Notes: a model not told the origin generated them from the letters alone. DNA of 64,000 nucleotides from Serratia odorifera (GCF_900635445.1 NZ_LR134117.1:2790001-2854000); one strand, 5' to 3'; positions 18,684-28,409 are shown, numbered from the stretch's first letter. Made by a program: numbers and translations.

Positions 18684-20363
18684 ATGTCAATCATTCAAAA
18701 TCCTATATTGCCTGGATTCAATGCAGACCCCAGTATTATCCGTGTAGAGGATACTTACTATATCGCAAACTCGACATTTGAGTGGTTCCCAGGCGTTCGT
18801 TTGCATGAGTCAAAAGACCTGGAACACTGGAATCTTCTTCCTAGTCCATTGTCGACCACTGCTCTTTTAGATATGAAGGGCAATCCTTCATCAGGGGGGA
18901 TTTGGGCTCCAGCGCTCTCCTATGCCGATGGCAAATTCTGGTTGGTTTATACCGATGTGAAAATCACCGAAGGTGCCTTTAAAGACATGACGAACTACCT
19001 GACCACCGCAACGGATATTCGTGGCCCATGGACCGATCCTATCAAACTTAATGGCGTCGGTTTTGATGCTTCACTGTTCCATGACGATGATGGCGGTAAA
19101 TACTTGGTTCAACAAACCTGGGACCATCGAGAGTACCATCACCCGTTTAATGGCATTACATTAACCGAGCTTGATCCAAAGACACTGAAGTTAAAACCAG
19201 AAACCGCGCGTACCATTTATCGCGGCACTGCCGTTGCGCTGGTTGAGGGGCCACATCTCTACAAACTAAACGGGTATTACTATCTTTTTGCCGCTCAGGG
19301 AGGAACCGTATTTACCCACCAGGAGGTGGTTGCTCGTTCCAAAACCCTGGACGCCAACAGTTTTGAAACCGCGCCAGGAGAGGTTTTCCTGACCAACGTA
19401 GATACCCCTGACAGTTACATCCAAAAACAGGGGCATGGCAGTCTGGTGTCAACCCCGAATGGGGAATGGTATTACGTCTCACTCTGTGCGCGTCCCTGGA
19501 ATCATGCTGGTGAGTCTGTCTACGATCCTCGTGGTTGGTCAACGCTTGGCAGAGAAACCTCGATCCAAAAAGTTATATGGGATGCAGACGACTGGCCACG
19601 CATTGTCGGGGGCCACGGTGGAAAAACCTTTGTCGAAGGGCCAAAGGACGCTATTTATACCCAAAGTGCGGAAGATCATAGTCAGCGGGATGAGTTTACC
19701 TCGTCAACGCTCGATCTTAACTGGAATACACTTCGTGTCCCGTTCAACGAAAAAATGGGGACAACGGGTGATGGTAAATTGACGCTTATAGGTCAAGGTT
19801 CTTTAGCGAATACTCATGACCTTTCGCTTATTGCCCGGCGTTGGCAAGCCTTTTATTTTGATGCGCAAGTCAAAGTGAAATTCAATCCGTTTAATTACCA
19901 GCAAATGGCGGGCTTAACCAATTATTATAACGATCGCCACTGGAGCTTTGTTTTCATTACCTGGAATGAAATTAATGGTTCGGTGATCGAAGTAGGCGAG
20001 AATAATCGTGGGAAATACACCTCCTACCTGAAAGATCAGGCAATCAATATACCAGATGGTACCGAATATGTCTGGTTCCGCACCAGGGTTAGAAAGGAAA
20101 GCTATTGTTATGAATATAGCTTTGATGGGGTGAGCTTCACTGAAATCCCTGTCAAATTGGATGCCGCAATTCTTTCAGATGATTATGTACTACAAAGTTA
20201 CGGTGGGTTCTTTACCGGGGCATTCGTTGGCCTGGCGGTAGTCGACTACTCTGGTTATGCCGCCAGTGCAGAATTTTATAGTTTCGATTATCAGGAACTG
20301 GGTGACTCGTTAACGGCCAATGACGGCTATAGCTGGGAAGCAGGCGAATCGAGATTTAATTAA
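18684..20363 (+). CDS. xynB: Glycoside hydrolase family 43 beta-xylosidase
   Basis: 559 aa, no signal peptide. The five-bladed propeller shows the three GH43 acidic residues: general base Asp15 in FNADPS, Asp128 in GFDASLF, and general acid Glu188 in LVEGPHLYK. A C-terminal beta-sandwich (from about residue 330, with LIARRWQAF and YSFDGVSFTEIP) is typical of XynB enzymes. It releases xylose from xylo-oligosaccharides in the cytoplasm after import by the preceding symporter. AT-rich like that gene. An alpha-L-arabinofuranosidase side activity is possible in this family. Confidence 0.9.
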   Translation: MSIIQNPILPGFNADPSIIRVEDTYYIANSTFEWFPGVRLHESKDLEHWNLLPSPLSTTALLDMKGNPSSGGIWAPALSYADGKFWLVYTDVKITEGAFKDMTNYLTTATDIRGPWTDPIKLNGVGFDASLFHDDDGGKYLVQQTWDHREYHHPFNGITLTELDPKTLKLKPETARTIYRGTAVALVEGPHLYKLNGYYYLFAAQGGTVFTHQEVVARSKTLDANSFETAPGEVFLTNVDTPDSYIQKQGHGSLVSTPNGEWYYVSLCARPWNHAGESVYDPRGWSTLGRETSIQKVIWDADDWPRIVGGHGGKTFVEGPKDAIYTQSAEDHSQRDEFTSSTLDLNWNTLRVPFNEKMGTTGDGKLTLIGQGSLANTHDLSLIARRWQAFYFDAQVKVKFNPFNYQQMAGLTNYYNDRHWSFVFITWNEINGSVIEVGENNRGKYTSYLKDQAINIPDGTEYVWFRTRVRKESYCYEYSFDGVSFTEIPVKLDAAILSDDYVLQSYGGFFTGAFVGLAVVDYSGYAASAEFYSFDYQELGDSLTANDGYSWEAGESRFN

Positions 20364-20392
20364 ATACGATAGCGCGAACTCAGATAATAGGT

Positions 20393-20419
20393 GCAACGCC
20401 CGGCCATCAAGGGCGTTGC
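20393..20419 (+). other. Hairpin after xynB, within a 423-base gap
   Basis: GCAACGCCC (20393-20401) and GGGCGTTGC (20411-20419) form a perfect 9-bp stem with no T run. The rest of the gap 20364-20786 holds no convincing gene. A further palindrome TTATTTTCT-A-AGAAAATAA (20752-20770) lies 16 bases before the porin start, where it could occlude the ribosome-binding site. Confidence 0.4.
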
Positions 20420-20786
20420 TGCTGATTGGCACTCACACGGTGCTAAAGCCGGCAGGCCGATGGCTACCCCGCCAGGCGCCGCACAAGCAAACTCCGCGGG
20501 TTGAACAAGATACAGGCGAGGCACGCCAGCTTGCGATCTTGATTATGTTGTACAGTCAGAATTATCTGGCGAACATCTTGCTGACGCGCGAATTAGCAGA
20601 ATAAACCATTCACCATTATCAATATTTATATTTCATCACTCTGACTATGGAGACACTCATCACGCCAATTATTTAACTGTACCTCTGCGAAATAAAAATA
20701 AAATCAGCTTGTTTTGGTGGCATTGTTGCTATTTACACCAGAACAGGATGGTTATTTTCTAAGAAAATAATTAACTTGAGATAGCC

Positions 20787-22166
20787 ATGAAAACTGTAAA
20801 AAAAATTCATTTAGCTATGGCGGTTATCACCGCGCTGTGCCCTGTTTCTGTCCTGGCGCAGGAATTCACTCAGGAACAGATTGACGCCATCGTGGCTAAA
20901 GCGGTCGATAAAGCACTGGCCGAACGGCAGGCGAAAATCACTGCCGCCGCCGATAAAAAGGTCGACGTGATTACCGACCCGCAAACCACTGCGGGTTCGC
21001 CGGATTTAGCGATTCCATTCGGCCTCAAATTCAGCGGCTACGCCCGTTATGGCGCCCACATCCAGACCGGCGATCAGAAATACGTCGGCGTTGACGGTTC
21101 CTATAACGGCGCCTCGGCGATCGGCCGTCTGGGTAACGAAAGCAACGGTGGCGAATTCCAGCTCAGCAAGGCCTTCAAAAGCAGCCAGGGGGCCATCTGG
21201 GATCTTAACGTCATGTTTGACCACTGGAGCGACGAAGTGAACCTGAAAAAGGCTTACGTCGGCGTTACCAACGTTCTCGAATCGAACCCGAATGCCTATA
21301 TCTGGGCGGGGCGCGACTTCCACCAGCGTCCGCAGCAGGGGATCAACGACTACTTCTGGATGAACCACGACGGCCAGGGGGCGGGGGTGAAGAACTTCGA
21401 TATTGGCGGCGTACTGTTTGACGTGGCGACGGTGTCGCAGGTGAAATCCTGTAGCCCGGAAGTGATGGCCGACGAGACTAACCCTTCACGCATCACCTGT
21501 ACCGGCAGCTCTGATACCGGCGACAACGGCCACTATGCGTTAACCAGCAAAACCCACGGTATCAAGGCCGGGCCGATCGACGTCGAAGTGTACGCCAACT
21601 ACGGCTTTGATTCGAAAGCGGTGGATAGCGACGAGCGTCTCGATGCCTGGCAGGGCGGATTGGTACTGAGCCACACCAACGACAGCGGGGTGAACAAGGT
21701 CATTCTGCGCTACTCCGATAACTCGGATAACAGCGTCTACAACAAAACCGACGACCTGACCACGGTGTACGCCAGCTTTGAGGGCAGCCATAAGTTTACC
21801 CAGCAGGCGCAGGTAGAATATCTGCTGGCGTTCCACGATTACGATAACGGCAAGGACAATACCGACAACCGTAAAAACTACGGTGCCATCGTGCGGCCGA
21901 TGTACTTCTGGAACGACGTGCACTCCACCTGGCTGGAAGCGGGCTACCAGCGGGTAGACTACGATCAGGGCGGGGATAACAAGGGCTGGAAGCTGACGCT
22001 GTCGCAGAACATCTCCATTGGCATGGGGCCGGAGTTCCGCCCGATGCTGCGCTTCTACGTCACCGGTGGCCAGGTGGATAACCAGCACACCGCCAAAGTA
22101 GATGGTACCAGCGACCAGCAGCTGGATTCGCTGAACATCGGCGGCATGTTTGAGGCCTGGTTCTAA
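20787..22166 (+). CDS. LamB/ScrY-type carbohydrate-specific outer-membrane porin
   Basis: 459 aa with a Sec signal peptide (about residues 1-25, cleavage near VLAQE). The mature N-terminus is a charged helical segment (TQEQIDAIVAKAVDKALAER), like the coiled coil of ScrY and BglH, followed by an 18-strand maltoporin barrel (FHGY-like FSGYARYG, LGNE, YIWAGRDFHQR, DYFWMNHDGQGAGV) and terminal phenylalanine (FEAWF). Such porins pass oligosaccharides. Its position after xynTB suggests xylo-oligosaccharide uptake, but its composition is GC-richer than those genes, so a separate origin is possible. Confidence 0.88.
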   Translation: MKTVKKIHLAMAVITALCPVSVLAQEFTQEQIDAIVAKAVDKALAERQAKITAAADKKVDVITDPQTTAGSPDLAIPFGLKFSGYARYGAHIQTGDQKYVGVDGSYNGASAIGRLGNESNGGEFQLSKAFKSSQGAIWDLNVMFDHWSDEVNLKKAYVGVTNVLESNPNAYIWAGRDFHQRPQQGINDYFWMNHDGQGAGVKNFDIGGVLFDVATVSQVKSCSPEVMADETNPSRITCTGSSDTGDNGHYALTSKTHGIKAGPIDVEVYANYGFDSKAVDSDERLDAWQGGLVLSHTNDSGVNKVILRYSDNSDNSVYNKTDDLTTVYASFEGSHKFTQQAQVEYLLAFHDYDNGKDNTDNRKNYGAIVRPMYFWNDVHSTWLEAGYQRVDYDQGGDNKGWKLTLSQNISIGMGPEFRPMLRFYVTGGQVDNQHTAKVDGTSDQQLDSLNIGGMFEAWF

Positions 22167-22221
22167 GCTGGCTTGATAAACTCCAGCTGTAGCCAACAGG
22201 GTGAAGGATCGCCAGAAAATG

Positions 22222-22285
22222 AAAGCACGATGAAGAGCGACCTACTGATTACGCCAACAAAACAGAAGAAACTTCATCGTGCCTT
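22222..22285. repeat. 15-bp imperfect inverted repeat in the gap after the porin
   Basis: GAAaGCACGATGAAG (22221-22235) and CTTCATCGTGCcTTC (22272-22286) match at 14 of 15 positions with a 36-base spacer. It sits in the 210-base gap 22167-22376. No transposase is attached. It may be a hairpin RNA element or the trace of a lost mobile element. Confidence 0.4.
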
Positions 22286-22376
22286 CGCTTACCCACCACC
22301 GGTTCCGCTGCACCGCCATCAGCCCGATGCCGCCGCCAGGTTTCCGACTGGTTCTCGGCCCTTTACGGTTCTGCGC

Positions 22377-23123
22377 CTACAGATCCTGGGCAGTCGGTCG
22401 GAAAATAATTTCGTTAACTCCCACATCGTCAGGCTCGCCGATCGCAAAAGCAACCATACGGGCAAAGGTTTCCGGCGGAACGCCTACTTTGCCGACATAT
22501 TCCTGATTGGCCGCCTGCACGTCCTTATCGCTGATATGCTCCAGCAGTTCGGTAGAGACGGCGCCAGGGGAGATAATGGTTGCACGGACGTTATAAGCAC
22601 AGGTTTCTTTTCTTAGCCCTTCAGTGAGTGCGCGTACTGCATATTTAGTGGCGGAGTAAACCGCGGATGCGGGAAATACCAGGTGGCCAGCAACCGATGC
22701 CGTGTTGATGATATGCCCCGACTTTTGGGCTTTCATATAAGGCAGGGCTGCAGCGATGCCATGCAGAACGCCACGCAGGTTCACATCGATCATCTGATTC
22801 CACTCATTTACTTTTACCTGATCGAGCGGTGACAGCGGCATGACACCGGCATTATTAATCAGCACATCAATACGTCCCAACTGGTTCACGGCCGTATCCA
22901 CCAACTTTTTAACATCATCTTCACGGGTGACGTCCGTGGCTACGGCAATTGCTGTTCCCCCCTGAGCGTTGATTTCTTTGGCGAGCACATCAATGCGATC
23001 GGAACGGCGGGCTGCAAGTACCAGTTTGGCCCCTTTGTGGGCAAGGTGACGAGCCGCAGCTTCACCCATGCCGCTTGAAGCACCGGTTATTACAATTACT
23101 TTATCTTTAATATTGTCTGTCAT
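22377..23123 (-). CDS. Short-chain dehydrogenase/reductase
   Basis: 248 aa classical SDR. The cofactor motif TGASSGMG is at about residue 13, the structural motif NNAG near 88, and the catalytic Ser/Tyr/Lys set appears as NTASVAGH and YSATKYA. A basic residue pattern AARRSDR suggests NADPH preference. Substrate unknown. It lies 57 bases downstream of an old-yellow-enzyme gene on the same strand, so the two form a redox operon, probably activated by the divergent AraC-type regulator. Confidence 0.9.
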   Translation of the reverse strand: MTDNIKDKVIVITGASSGMGEAAARHLAHKGAKLVLAARRSDRIDVLAKEINAQGGTAIAVATDVTREDDVKKLVDTAVNQLGRIDVLINNAGVMPLSPLDQVKVNEWNQMIDVNLRGVLHGIAAALPYMKAQKSGHIINTASVAGHLVFPASAVYSATKYAVRALTEGLRKETCAYNVRATIISPGAVSTELLEHISDKDVQAANQEYVGKVGVPPETFARMVAFAIGEPDDVGVNEIIFRPTAQDL

Positions 23124-23180
23124 CTCAGGTTCCTTAGTTCACAATCAAGGGTTTTTGCCAAGGGAGGGCGTAGCGATACG

Positions 23181-24275
23181 TTATTCCGCCCAGTTCTGCA
23201 GCCAGTAGGCATATGGCTGCGGTAAAACGGACTCGGGAGCGACGATGCCAAGCTCTCGTGCAGCCTGGAAAACCCAGTGGGGATTGGTCAGCAGCGTGCG
23301 GGCGAAAAACACCAGGTCGAGTTTGACGTCCTGAATAAAATCACTGGCATCACTGGCGCGGGTGATCATCCAGCTCGTTGATACGGGAATGCCCGTTTCC
23401 CGGCGTACCCGTTCAGCATAGGGGACCATAAAGTTAGGCCCCCATGGCACCTGTTCATCTGGGGTAGAAAGCGCCAGACCGACATCGACAAAATCGATAC
23501 CCGCTGTTTTCAGCCAGCGGATCACCTGCAGGGATTCGGCAAAGCTGTGTTCAGGACAGGAATCAAACTCAACGACGCCCAGGCGTGCAGTAAGCGGCAG
23601 GTGTGACGGCCAGACGGATTTTACCGCCTCTACCACCTCAAGCATAAAGCGAGCACGATTCTTCAGGGCGCCGCCGTACTGGTCTTCACGGGCGTTGGTC
23701 TTTGATGAAAGGAAAGTTTGCGCGAGAAAACCGTGAGCAAAGTGAAGCTCAAGCCATTCGAACCCGGCGTCACTGGCGCGACGGGCCGCGTCTCTGAAAT
23801 CGTGCACCGCTTTGCGGATGTCGGCCAGAGACATGGCACGAGGAACGTAATCGCTCTCCAGAACGTAAGGTAGGGCGCTGGCCGCGACCGGTCTCCAGGC
23901 CTGTGGATCCTGACGATCCAGCGGCGTGCCGCCTTTCCAGGGCGGGGTACATCCCGCTTTTCTGCCAGCATGTCCAAGCTGGATACCCGCTACCGCACCC
24001 GCCTGTTTGATTGCAGTGGCGACGGGAGTAAGGCCTTCGGCATGTGCATCGCTCCAAAGCCCCAGATCGCCTGGCGTGATGCGTCCTTCAGGGCTAACGG
24101 CAGTCGCCTCAACGATAAGCAAACCTACGCCACCGCGTGCCAGCATCGAATAGTGCGACCTATGCCAGTCGTTAACAAAACCGTTCTCAGCCTGATATTG
24201 GCACATCGGTGAAGCGACAATCCTGTTGCGCAGGGTAATATCTTTAAGCGTGAAGCAATCAAACAGCTTAGGCAT
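23181..24275 (-). CDS. NADH:flavin oxidoreductase, old yellow enzyme (YqjM/NamA-like)
   Basis: 364 aa FMN-dependent TIM barrel. The start TLRNRIVASPMCQYQAENG has the Cys of class II (thermophilic-like) OYEs; substrate-binding His/Asn equivalents appear in LGHAGRKAG and LHFAHGFLAQTFLS. These enzymes reduce activated C=C bonds such as alpha,beta-unsaturated aldehydes, ketones or nitro compounds. Located upstream of the SDR gene and divergent from an AraC-type regulator, suggesting a response to electrophiles. Confidence 0.9.
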   Translation of the reverse strand: MPKLFDCFTLKDITLRNRIVASPMCQYQAENGFVNDWHRSHYSMLARGGVGLLIVEATAVSPEGRITPGDLGLWSDAHAEGLTPVATAIKQAGAVAGIQLGHAGRKAGCTPPWKGGTPLDRQDPQAWRPVAASALPYVLESDYVPRAMSLADIRKAVHDFRDAARRASDAGFEWLELHFAHGFLAQTFLSSKTNAREDQYGGALKNRARFMLEVVEAVKSVWPSHLPLTARLGVVEFDSCPEHSFAESLQVIRWLKTAGIDFVDVGLALSTPDEQVPWGPNFMVPYAERVRRETGIPVSTSWMITRASDASDFIQDVKLDLVFFARTLLTNPHWVFQAARELGIVAPESVLPQPYAYWLQNWAE

Positions 24276-24454
24276 CTGGCATCTCGATAACTCGGGTGAA
24301 ATTGTAATTTATTATTCGCCCATTGCCGCCTGATGTCTTTGTCAGATCTGTCGATAATTTTGCCTAAAATGATTTATGGTTGCTGAAAGATGCATCATTG
24401 TTTTCCCGATGATAAATTATTTATGATATGTAAATTGATGCTGATAGGCGGAAT

Positions 24455-25369
24455 ATGGTCGATAAAATTGCACTAAATGCTGCCTCTGCCAAAAAGTCGT
24501 TGGCAGAACTGGTTGCCATGATTGCCCAAAATGATGGTGACTATCCCACGACAATCCCTTCACTTACCGTTCATCGCCGCCAGATGCCCACGGCGCCAGT
24601 GCACTGTATTTATCAGATGGGGCTGGGGGTTGTGGTGCAGGGGGCAAAAGAGGTCATGCTGGCAGGGAAACCAACCCGATACCGCGCAGGCGAATCCATG
24701 CTGACTACGATAGATCTGCCGGTGATTTCTCATGTTACCGAGGCCAGCCAGGATGAACCTTTTCTGGGGCTGATGCTGACGTTGGATCCCCGGACCGTGG
24801 TCCAGATGGCGGCACTGATGCCGACGGCGAAGTCGATAAGAGAAGTCCCGCTTAATCCGCTTTCTGTTGAACCGCTAGATGAGGGATTAACCGACGCGTT
24901 ACGGCGTTTGATACAGCTGCTCGCTGAGCCAGATTTGATTGCCCATCTCGAACCGTTGATCCAGCAGGAAATTATTATCCGCTTATTAGCCAGTAACCAT
25001 GGCCCACAGCTGCGGCATCTGGCAACGGCAGGTTCGCCGAGTCAGAATATTTCCAGGGTGGTGGGCTGGCTTAAACAGAATTTCACGCGCGCTGTCTGCA
25101 TCGATGAATTAGCCGCGAGCGCCTATATGAGCCCGTCCACTTTTCGGCAGCATTTCCGTGCGGTGACGGGAGTTAGCCCACTGCAGTACCAGAAAAAGCT
25201 CAGGCTACAGGAAGCCCGGCAGCAGATGTTAAGCAACAATCTTGATGCCAACAGCGCGGCGTTAATCGTTGGCTATGAAAGCGCATCGCAGTTTAGTCGC
25301 GAATACAGCCGGGAGTTTGGCGAGTCTCCGCAGCGCGACATCAAACGTATGCGCTTATATGGCGAATGA
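24455..25369 (+). CDS. AraC-family regulator with AraC_N effector domain
   Basis: 304 aa. Residues about 25-180 form the AraC N-terminal type domain (YQMGLGVVVQGAKEVMLAGKPTRY, MLTTIDLPVISHV), and the C-terminus carries two helix-turn-helices (IDELAASAYMSPSTFRQHFRA and AALIVGYESASQFSREYSREFG). This domain pairing occurs next to OYE, SDR and aldo/keto-reductase genes in many proteobacteria. The 179-base gap to the divergent OYE gene is AT-rich and probably contains both promoters. Confidence 0.88.
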   Translation: MVDKIALNAASAKKSLAELVAMIAQNDGDYPTTIPSLTVHRRQMPTAPVHCIYQMGLGVVVQGAKEVMLAGKPTRYRAGESMLTTIDLPVISHVTEASQDEPFLGLMLTLDPRTVVQMAALMPTAKSIREVPLNPLSVEPLDEGLTDALRRLIQLLAEPDLIAHLEPLIQQEIIIRLLASNHGPQLRHLATAGSPSQNISRVVGWLKQNFTRAVCIDELAASAYMSPSTFRQHFRAVTGVSPLQYQKKLRLQEARQQMLSNNLDANSAALIVGYESASQFSREYSREFGESPQRDIKRMRLYGE

Positions 25370-25392
25370 GATTTTATACGGGTAATGGCTTG

Positions 25393-25428
25393 GCGCCGAC
25401 GGTGTCCGCACTGGGTGGCGTTTTTTTT
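25393..25428 (+). terminator. Probable terminator of the AraC-type gene
   Basis: Imperfect stem CGCC...GTG-TCCG-CAC...GGCG followed by eight T (25421-25428). The remainder of the gap to 25713 has no recognisable gene. Confidence 0.55.
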
Positions 25429-25713
25429 GTTTTTCTGACCGTGGTTGACATATAAACCATTGATTTACATCGAGTGGTGCCACTGACAATACTTATTGGT
25501 TGGGGCAGCAGGCAGCAGCGGTTTTACAGCATGAGATGATCCACTGGCCCAGAGAAATCTGGCGGTTGGTGAACGAATGGTCCGCATGCTCTGTCGTTAT
25601 ATTTGGCTGGATGACCGACATTTTTTCCCATTGGTATCGCCCGACCACGCCAGCAGAATCACCGTCCACCAGGGTTACCTCGGCTCATACCCGACAGCCT
25701 GGTCGGTGCATGC

Positions 25714-26625
25714 TTACACCACGAGCGTCGTTGCAAAGTGTGGCGGTGGGTCGAAATATTCAATCAGCAGTTCGGTGAGGACGCGTATCTTGCGTGCCGG
25801 ATGCTGTCCTGGCGGTCGGATAACGTAGGCCCCGGCTGGCGGTGGCGGATGGTTGATCATCACCGGCACCAGTGCGCCGGAGGCCAGGTGCGGGTGGGTA
25901 AGGCAGTCGGGCAGGTAGGCAATGCCGAGGCCGGCCGTTGCGGCGGCCACCAGTGCGGTCCCGTTATCGGCCTTGAAACGCCCCTGCGGGCGCACCGTAA
26001 TGATTTTGTCGCCATCCGTCAGTTGCCAGGTTTCGGTTCCCTGCATCAGGGCCTGGTGACTGAGCAGTTCCTCTGGCGAATTCGGTTGCCCATGTGCCTG
26101 GATATAGTCCGGGCTGGCGACCAGTTTGCCGTAAATAGGGCCGATGCGTCTTGCGATCAGGTTGGAGTCCTGCAGATAGCCAACCCGTATCGCACAGTCG
26201 TAGCCCTCGGCGATCAGGTCAACGAAACGGTCGCTGTAGCAGGCCTGGATATTAACCCGTGGGTGGCGTCGTGCCATTTCCGCGATCGCTGGAGCAAAGT
26301 GTGTGGAGCCGAAAGAAAGCGGCACTGCCACGCGCAGGCGGCCACGCAGCTCTCCAGTAGGCAAAATGGTTTCCCTGGCGGCATCAATCTCGGCGCAGGC
26401 TCTGGCCGCGTAGTCCCTGAAGGTGGCGCCGGCCTCGGTGAGCGCCGTCCCACGGGTGGTTCTGGCCAGCAGTTGGACGCCCAGCGCTTTCTCAAGCCGG
26501 GCGAGGCGGCGGCTGACGATCGATTTGGCGATGCCGAGCCGCAGTGCGGCAGGCGAAATCCCACCGGCATCGGCAACTTCGACGAATGTCTGTAGCTCTT
26601 CAATATTCACTTCAGCGTTCCCCAT
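25714..26625 (-). CDS. LysR-family transcriptional regulator
   Basis: 303 aa. The N-terminal winged HTH reads LQTFVEVADAGGISPAALRLGIAKSIVSRRLARLE-like, followed by a substrate-binding domain (LRVAVPLSFGSTHFAP, DCAIRVGYLQDSNLIARRI, AATAGLGIAYLP). This is the CrgA/DmlR type subgroup. It diverges from an isochorismatase-family hydrolase gene across 136 bases, so it probably controls that gene. Effector unknown. Confidence 0.88.
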   Translation of the reverse strand: MGNAEVNIEELQTFVEVADAGGISPAALRLGIAKSIVSRRLARLEKALGVQLLARTTRGTALTEAGATFRDYAARACAEIDAARETILPTGELRGRLRVAVPLSFGSTHFAPAIAEMARRHPRVNIQACYSDRFVDLIAEGYDCAIRVGYLQDSNLIARRIGPIYGKLVASPDYIQAHGQPNSPEELLSHQALMQGTETWQLTDGDKIITVRPQGRFKADNGTALVAAATAGLGIAYLPDCLTHPHLASGALVPVMINHPPPPAGAYVIRPPGQHPARKIRVLTELLIEYFDPPPHFATTLVV

Positions 26626-26761
26626 TCTGCGACACAGCTAGCCCCATGATGCGACTACCGCAGCAAGCATGGCAACAGCACAATACGGCTGTGCGGGGCA
26701 GGCCTGCCGCTGGCGACTGTCCCGGATATTCCTCCCACCATAACAGTAGAGGGCACCAATA

Positions 26762-27415
26762 ATGACTTTTCGTAACGGCCTGGATTCACTGCTTCGTCCT
26801 GAAGACTCTGTACTGGTTTTGATCGATCATCAACCCTATCAGCTTGCCAACCTGAACAGCCACGAACCGCAGATGGTGGTCAATAATGCAATAGCGCTGG
26901 CGAAGGCTGCCAAAGCCTATGGCGTTCCGACCATACTGACCAGCGTGATTGCCGAGCGGGGCGGGTTGATTTTCCCGCAAATCGTCGATGTTTTCCCCGA
27001 TCAGCAGGTAATAGACCGGACACTTATCAATACCTGGCAAGATCCGAAAGTGGTGGATGTGGTCAAGGCGACAGGGCGTAAGCAGCTGATTATCGCCGGC
27101 CTGTGGACCGAGGTCTGTGTCGCAATGCCGGTGATCCAGGCCGCTGGCGAAGGCTGGGATGTCACGGTAATCACCGACGCCTGCGGTGGCGTTTCGGTCG
27201 AGGCTCATCAACTGGCCATTCAGCGTATGATTGCGGCCGGTGCGAACATGATGACCTGGCTGGCGCTGGCTTCGGAATGGCAGCGCGACTGGGCGTGGAC
27301 AGAGCATACTCGCGCAATGACCGACATTCTGGCGCAGCATGCTGCCGGTAGCGGTATTGCGTATCTTTGGGAACAGCAGTTGCTTAACACGCCGGTGCCG
27401 GACAACGGCGGCTGA
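26762..27415 (+). CDS. Isochorismatase-family (YcaC-like) hydrolase
   Basis: 217 aa. The catalytic triad of cysteine hydrolases is visible: Asp in LVLIDHQPY (near residue 21), Lys near 85-95, and Cys in GLWTEVCVAMP (near 118). The motif IQAAGEGWDVTVITDACGG follows. YcaC-like members are often octameric and of unknown physiological substrate; some act as nicotinamidase-like amidases. Controlled in all likelihood by the divergent LysR gene. Ends before a bidirectional terminator. Confidence 0.88.
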   Translation: MTFRNGLDSLLRPEDSVLVLIDHQPYQLANLNSHEPQMVVNNAIALAKAAKAYGVPTILTSVIAERGGLIFPQIVDVFPDQQVIDRTLINTWQDPKVVDVVKATGRKQLIIAGLWTEVCVAMPVIQAAGEGWDVTVITDACGGVSVEAHQLAIQRMIAAGANMMTWLALASEWQRDWAWTEHTRAMTDILAQHAAGSGIAYLWEQQLLNTPVPDNGG

Positions 27416-27491
27416 TCGGTAATGGGAAACGCCTGCCGAGGTTAAACCGCAGCATGATGCCCTGATGTTAACGCTTAACATTGGCATCAAT

Positions 27492-27521
27492 AAAAAAGCC
27501 CGCGTCGTCGCGGGCTTTTTT
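27492..27521. terminator. Bidirectional terminator
   Basis: 13-bp perfect stem AAAAAAGCCCGCG / CGCGGGCTTTTTT with loop TCGT, between the hydrolase (plus) and the GST gene (minus). T runs are present on both strands. Confidence 0.94.
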
Positions 27522-27551
27522 AGATTACCATCACCAAATCGCGAGAGCCTG

Positions 27552-28301
27552 TCAGGCGTTTTCGCTGACCAGCTCCGGCGGCGCGCTAGGTTGTGATTTC
27601 ACGCCAAATCGCTCGATGACCTCGGCCAGTTCACTGTGTCCCGTACAGGCGCCGTCACCGCGCGGCATTTCACCATTTTCCAGTGCGGTCGCGTAGATAA
27701 CCGCAGGATCGGCTTCAATGCGACTTCTTAGCGCGGCGAGCTTTGGCCAGCGGGTTTTATTGGCCACCTGGTGAACATCGAGCCAGCGGGCGACGCCGAT
27801 CAGCAGACCGTCGGCCAGAGTGGGGCGATCGGCGATCAGGAAAGGCGTATCGCCGAGCATTTCCTCGAGCCGGTCATGACGCTTGATGACATACTCGCGG
27901 CCCCATGTTTGCAACGCGTGCTGCATCGTCGGGTTGGGTGACTGCATTTCCATCGCCACCCATAGCGGAGTGAATGCACCGGTAAAGCCGGTATTGATGA
28001 ACGCCATCATCTGATGCATGCGGTCGGCGTTGCGTGACAACGGATCGAAGCTGATTTTGCGTGCGGTGTCTCGCGCTTCCAGCCATGCCGCGATTGCCAT
28101 GGTTTCGCTGAGCACCTCGCCCCGATCGGTGATCAACACCGGCGTTTCGACCCGTGGGTTGAGCCGTTGATAAGCGGGGTCACGCATCTCGCCGAGCATG
28201 TCGACGCGACACAGCCGGTAGGGGCGCCCTAACCATTCGAGAGCAGCAACCAGCCCCATGGAGCTTCCTGCCGGGAAGCCGTATAACAAAATAGGTTCCA
28301 T
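27552..28301 (-). CDS. Glutathione S-transferase family protein
   Basis: 249 aa. The thioredoxin-like N-terminal domain contains LYGFPAGSSMGLVAALEWLG and the cis-Pro/Glu-Ser motif RVETPVLITDRGEVLSETMAI; the C-terminal helical domain has DTPFLIADRPTLADGLLIGVARWLD (N-capping box). Bacterial GSTs of this type conjugate or reduce electrophiles. It diverges from a HxlR-type regulator across 108 bases and probably is its target. Confidence 0.88.
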   Translation of the reverse strand: MEPILLYGFPAGSSMGLVAALEWLGRPYRLCRVDMLGEMRDPAYQRLNPRVETPVLITDRGEVLSETMAIAAWLEARDTARKISFDPLSRNADRMHQMMAFINTGFTGAFTPLWVAMEMQSPNPTMQHALQTWGREYVIKRHDRLEEMLGDTPFLIADRPTLADGLLIGVARWLDVHQVANKTRWPKLAALRSRIEADPAVIYATALENGEMPRGDGACTGHSELAEVIERFGVKSQPSAPPELVSENA

Positions 28302-28350
28302 ACTTTGGGTTCTCCAGGATTTATGTTGATGTCACAGTGCAGCGATGTGT

Positions 28351-28361
28351 ACTGTAACAGT
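28351..28361. promoter_or_regulatory. Candidate HxlR operator between GST and HxlR genes
   Basis: ACTGT-A-ACAGT is a perfect palindrome in the 108-base divergent gap; a wider pair TACTG...CAGTA encloses it. Likely bound by the adjacent regulator. Confidence 0.45.
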
Positions 28362-28409
28362 CGATATCAGTAAGTAAATTACGCACTTTTTTGTTACCAC
28401 GAGAGCGCT

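Noticed and set aside
22173..22616. A plus-strand frame with MKSDLLITPTKQKKLHRAF
   Set aside because: Runs into the antisense of the SDR gene, has no recognisable domain; kept only as an inverted-repeat observation.
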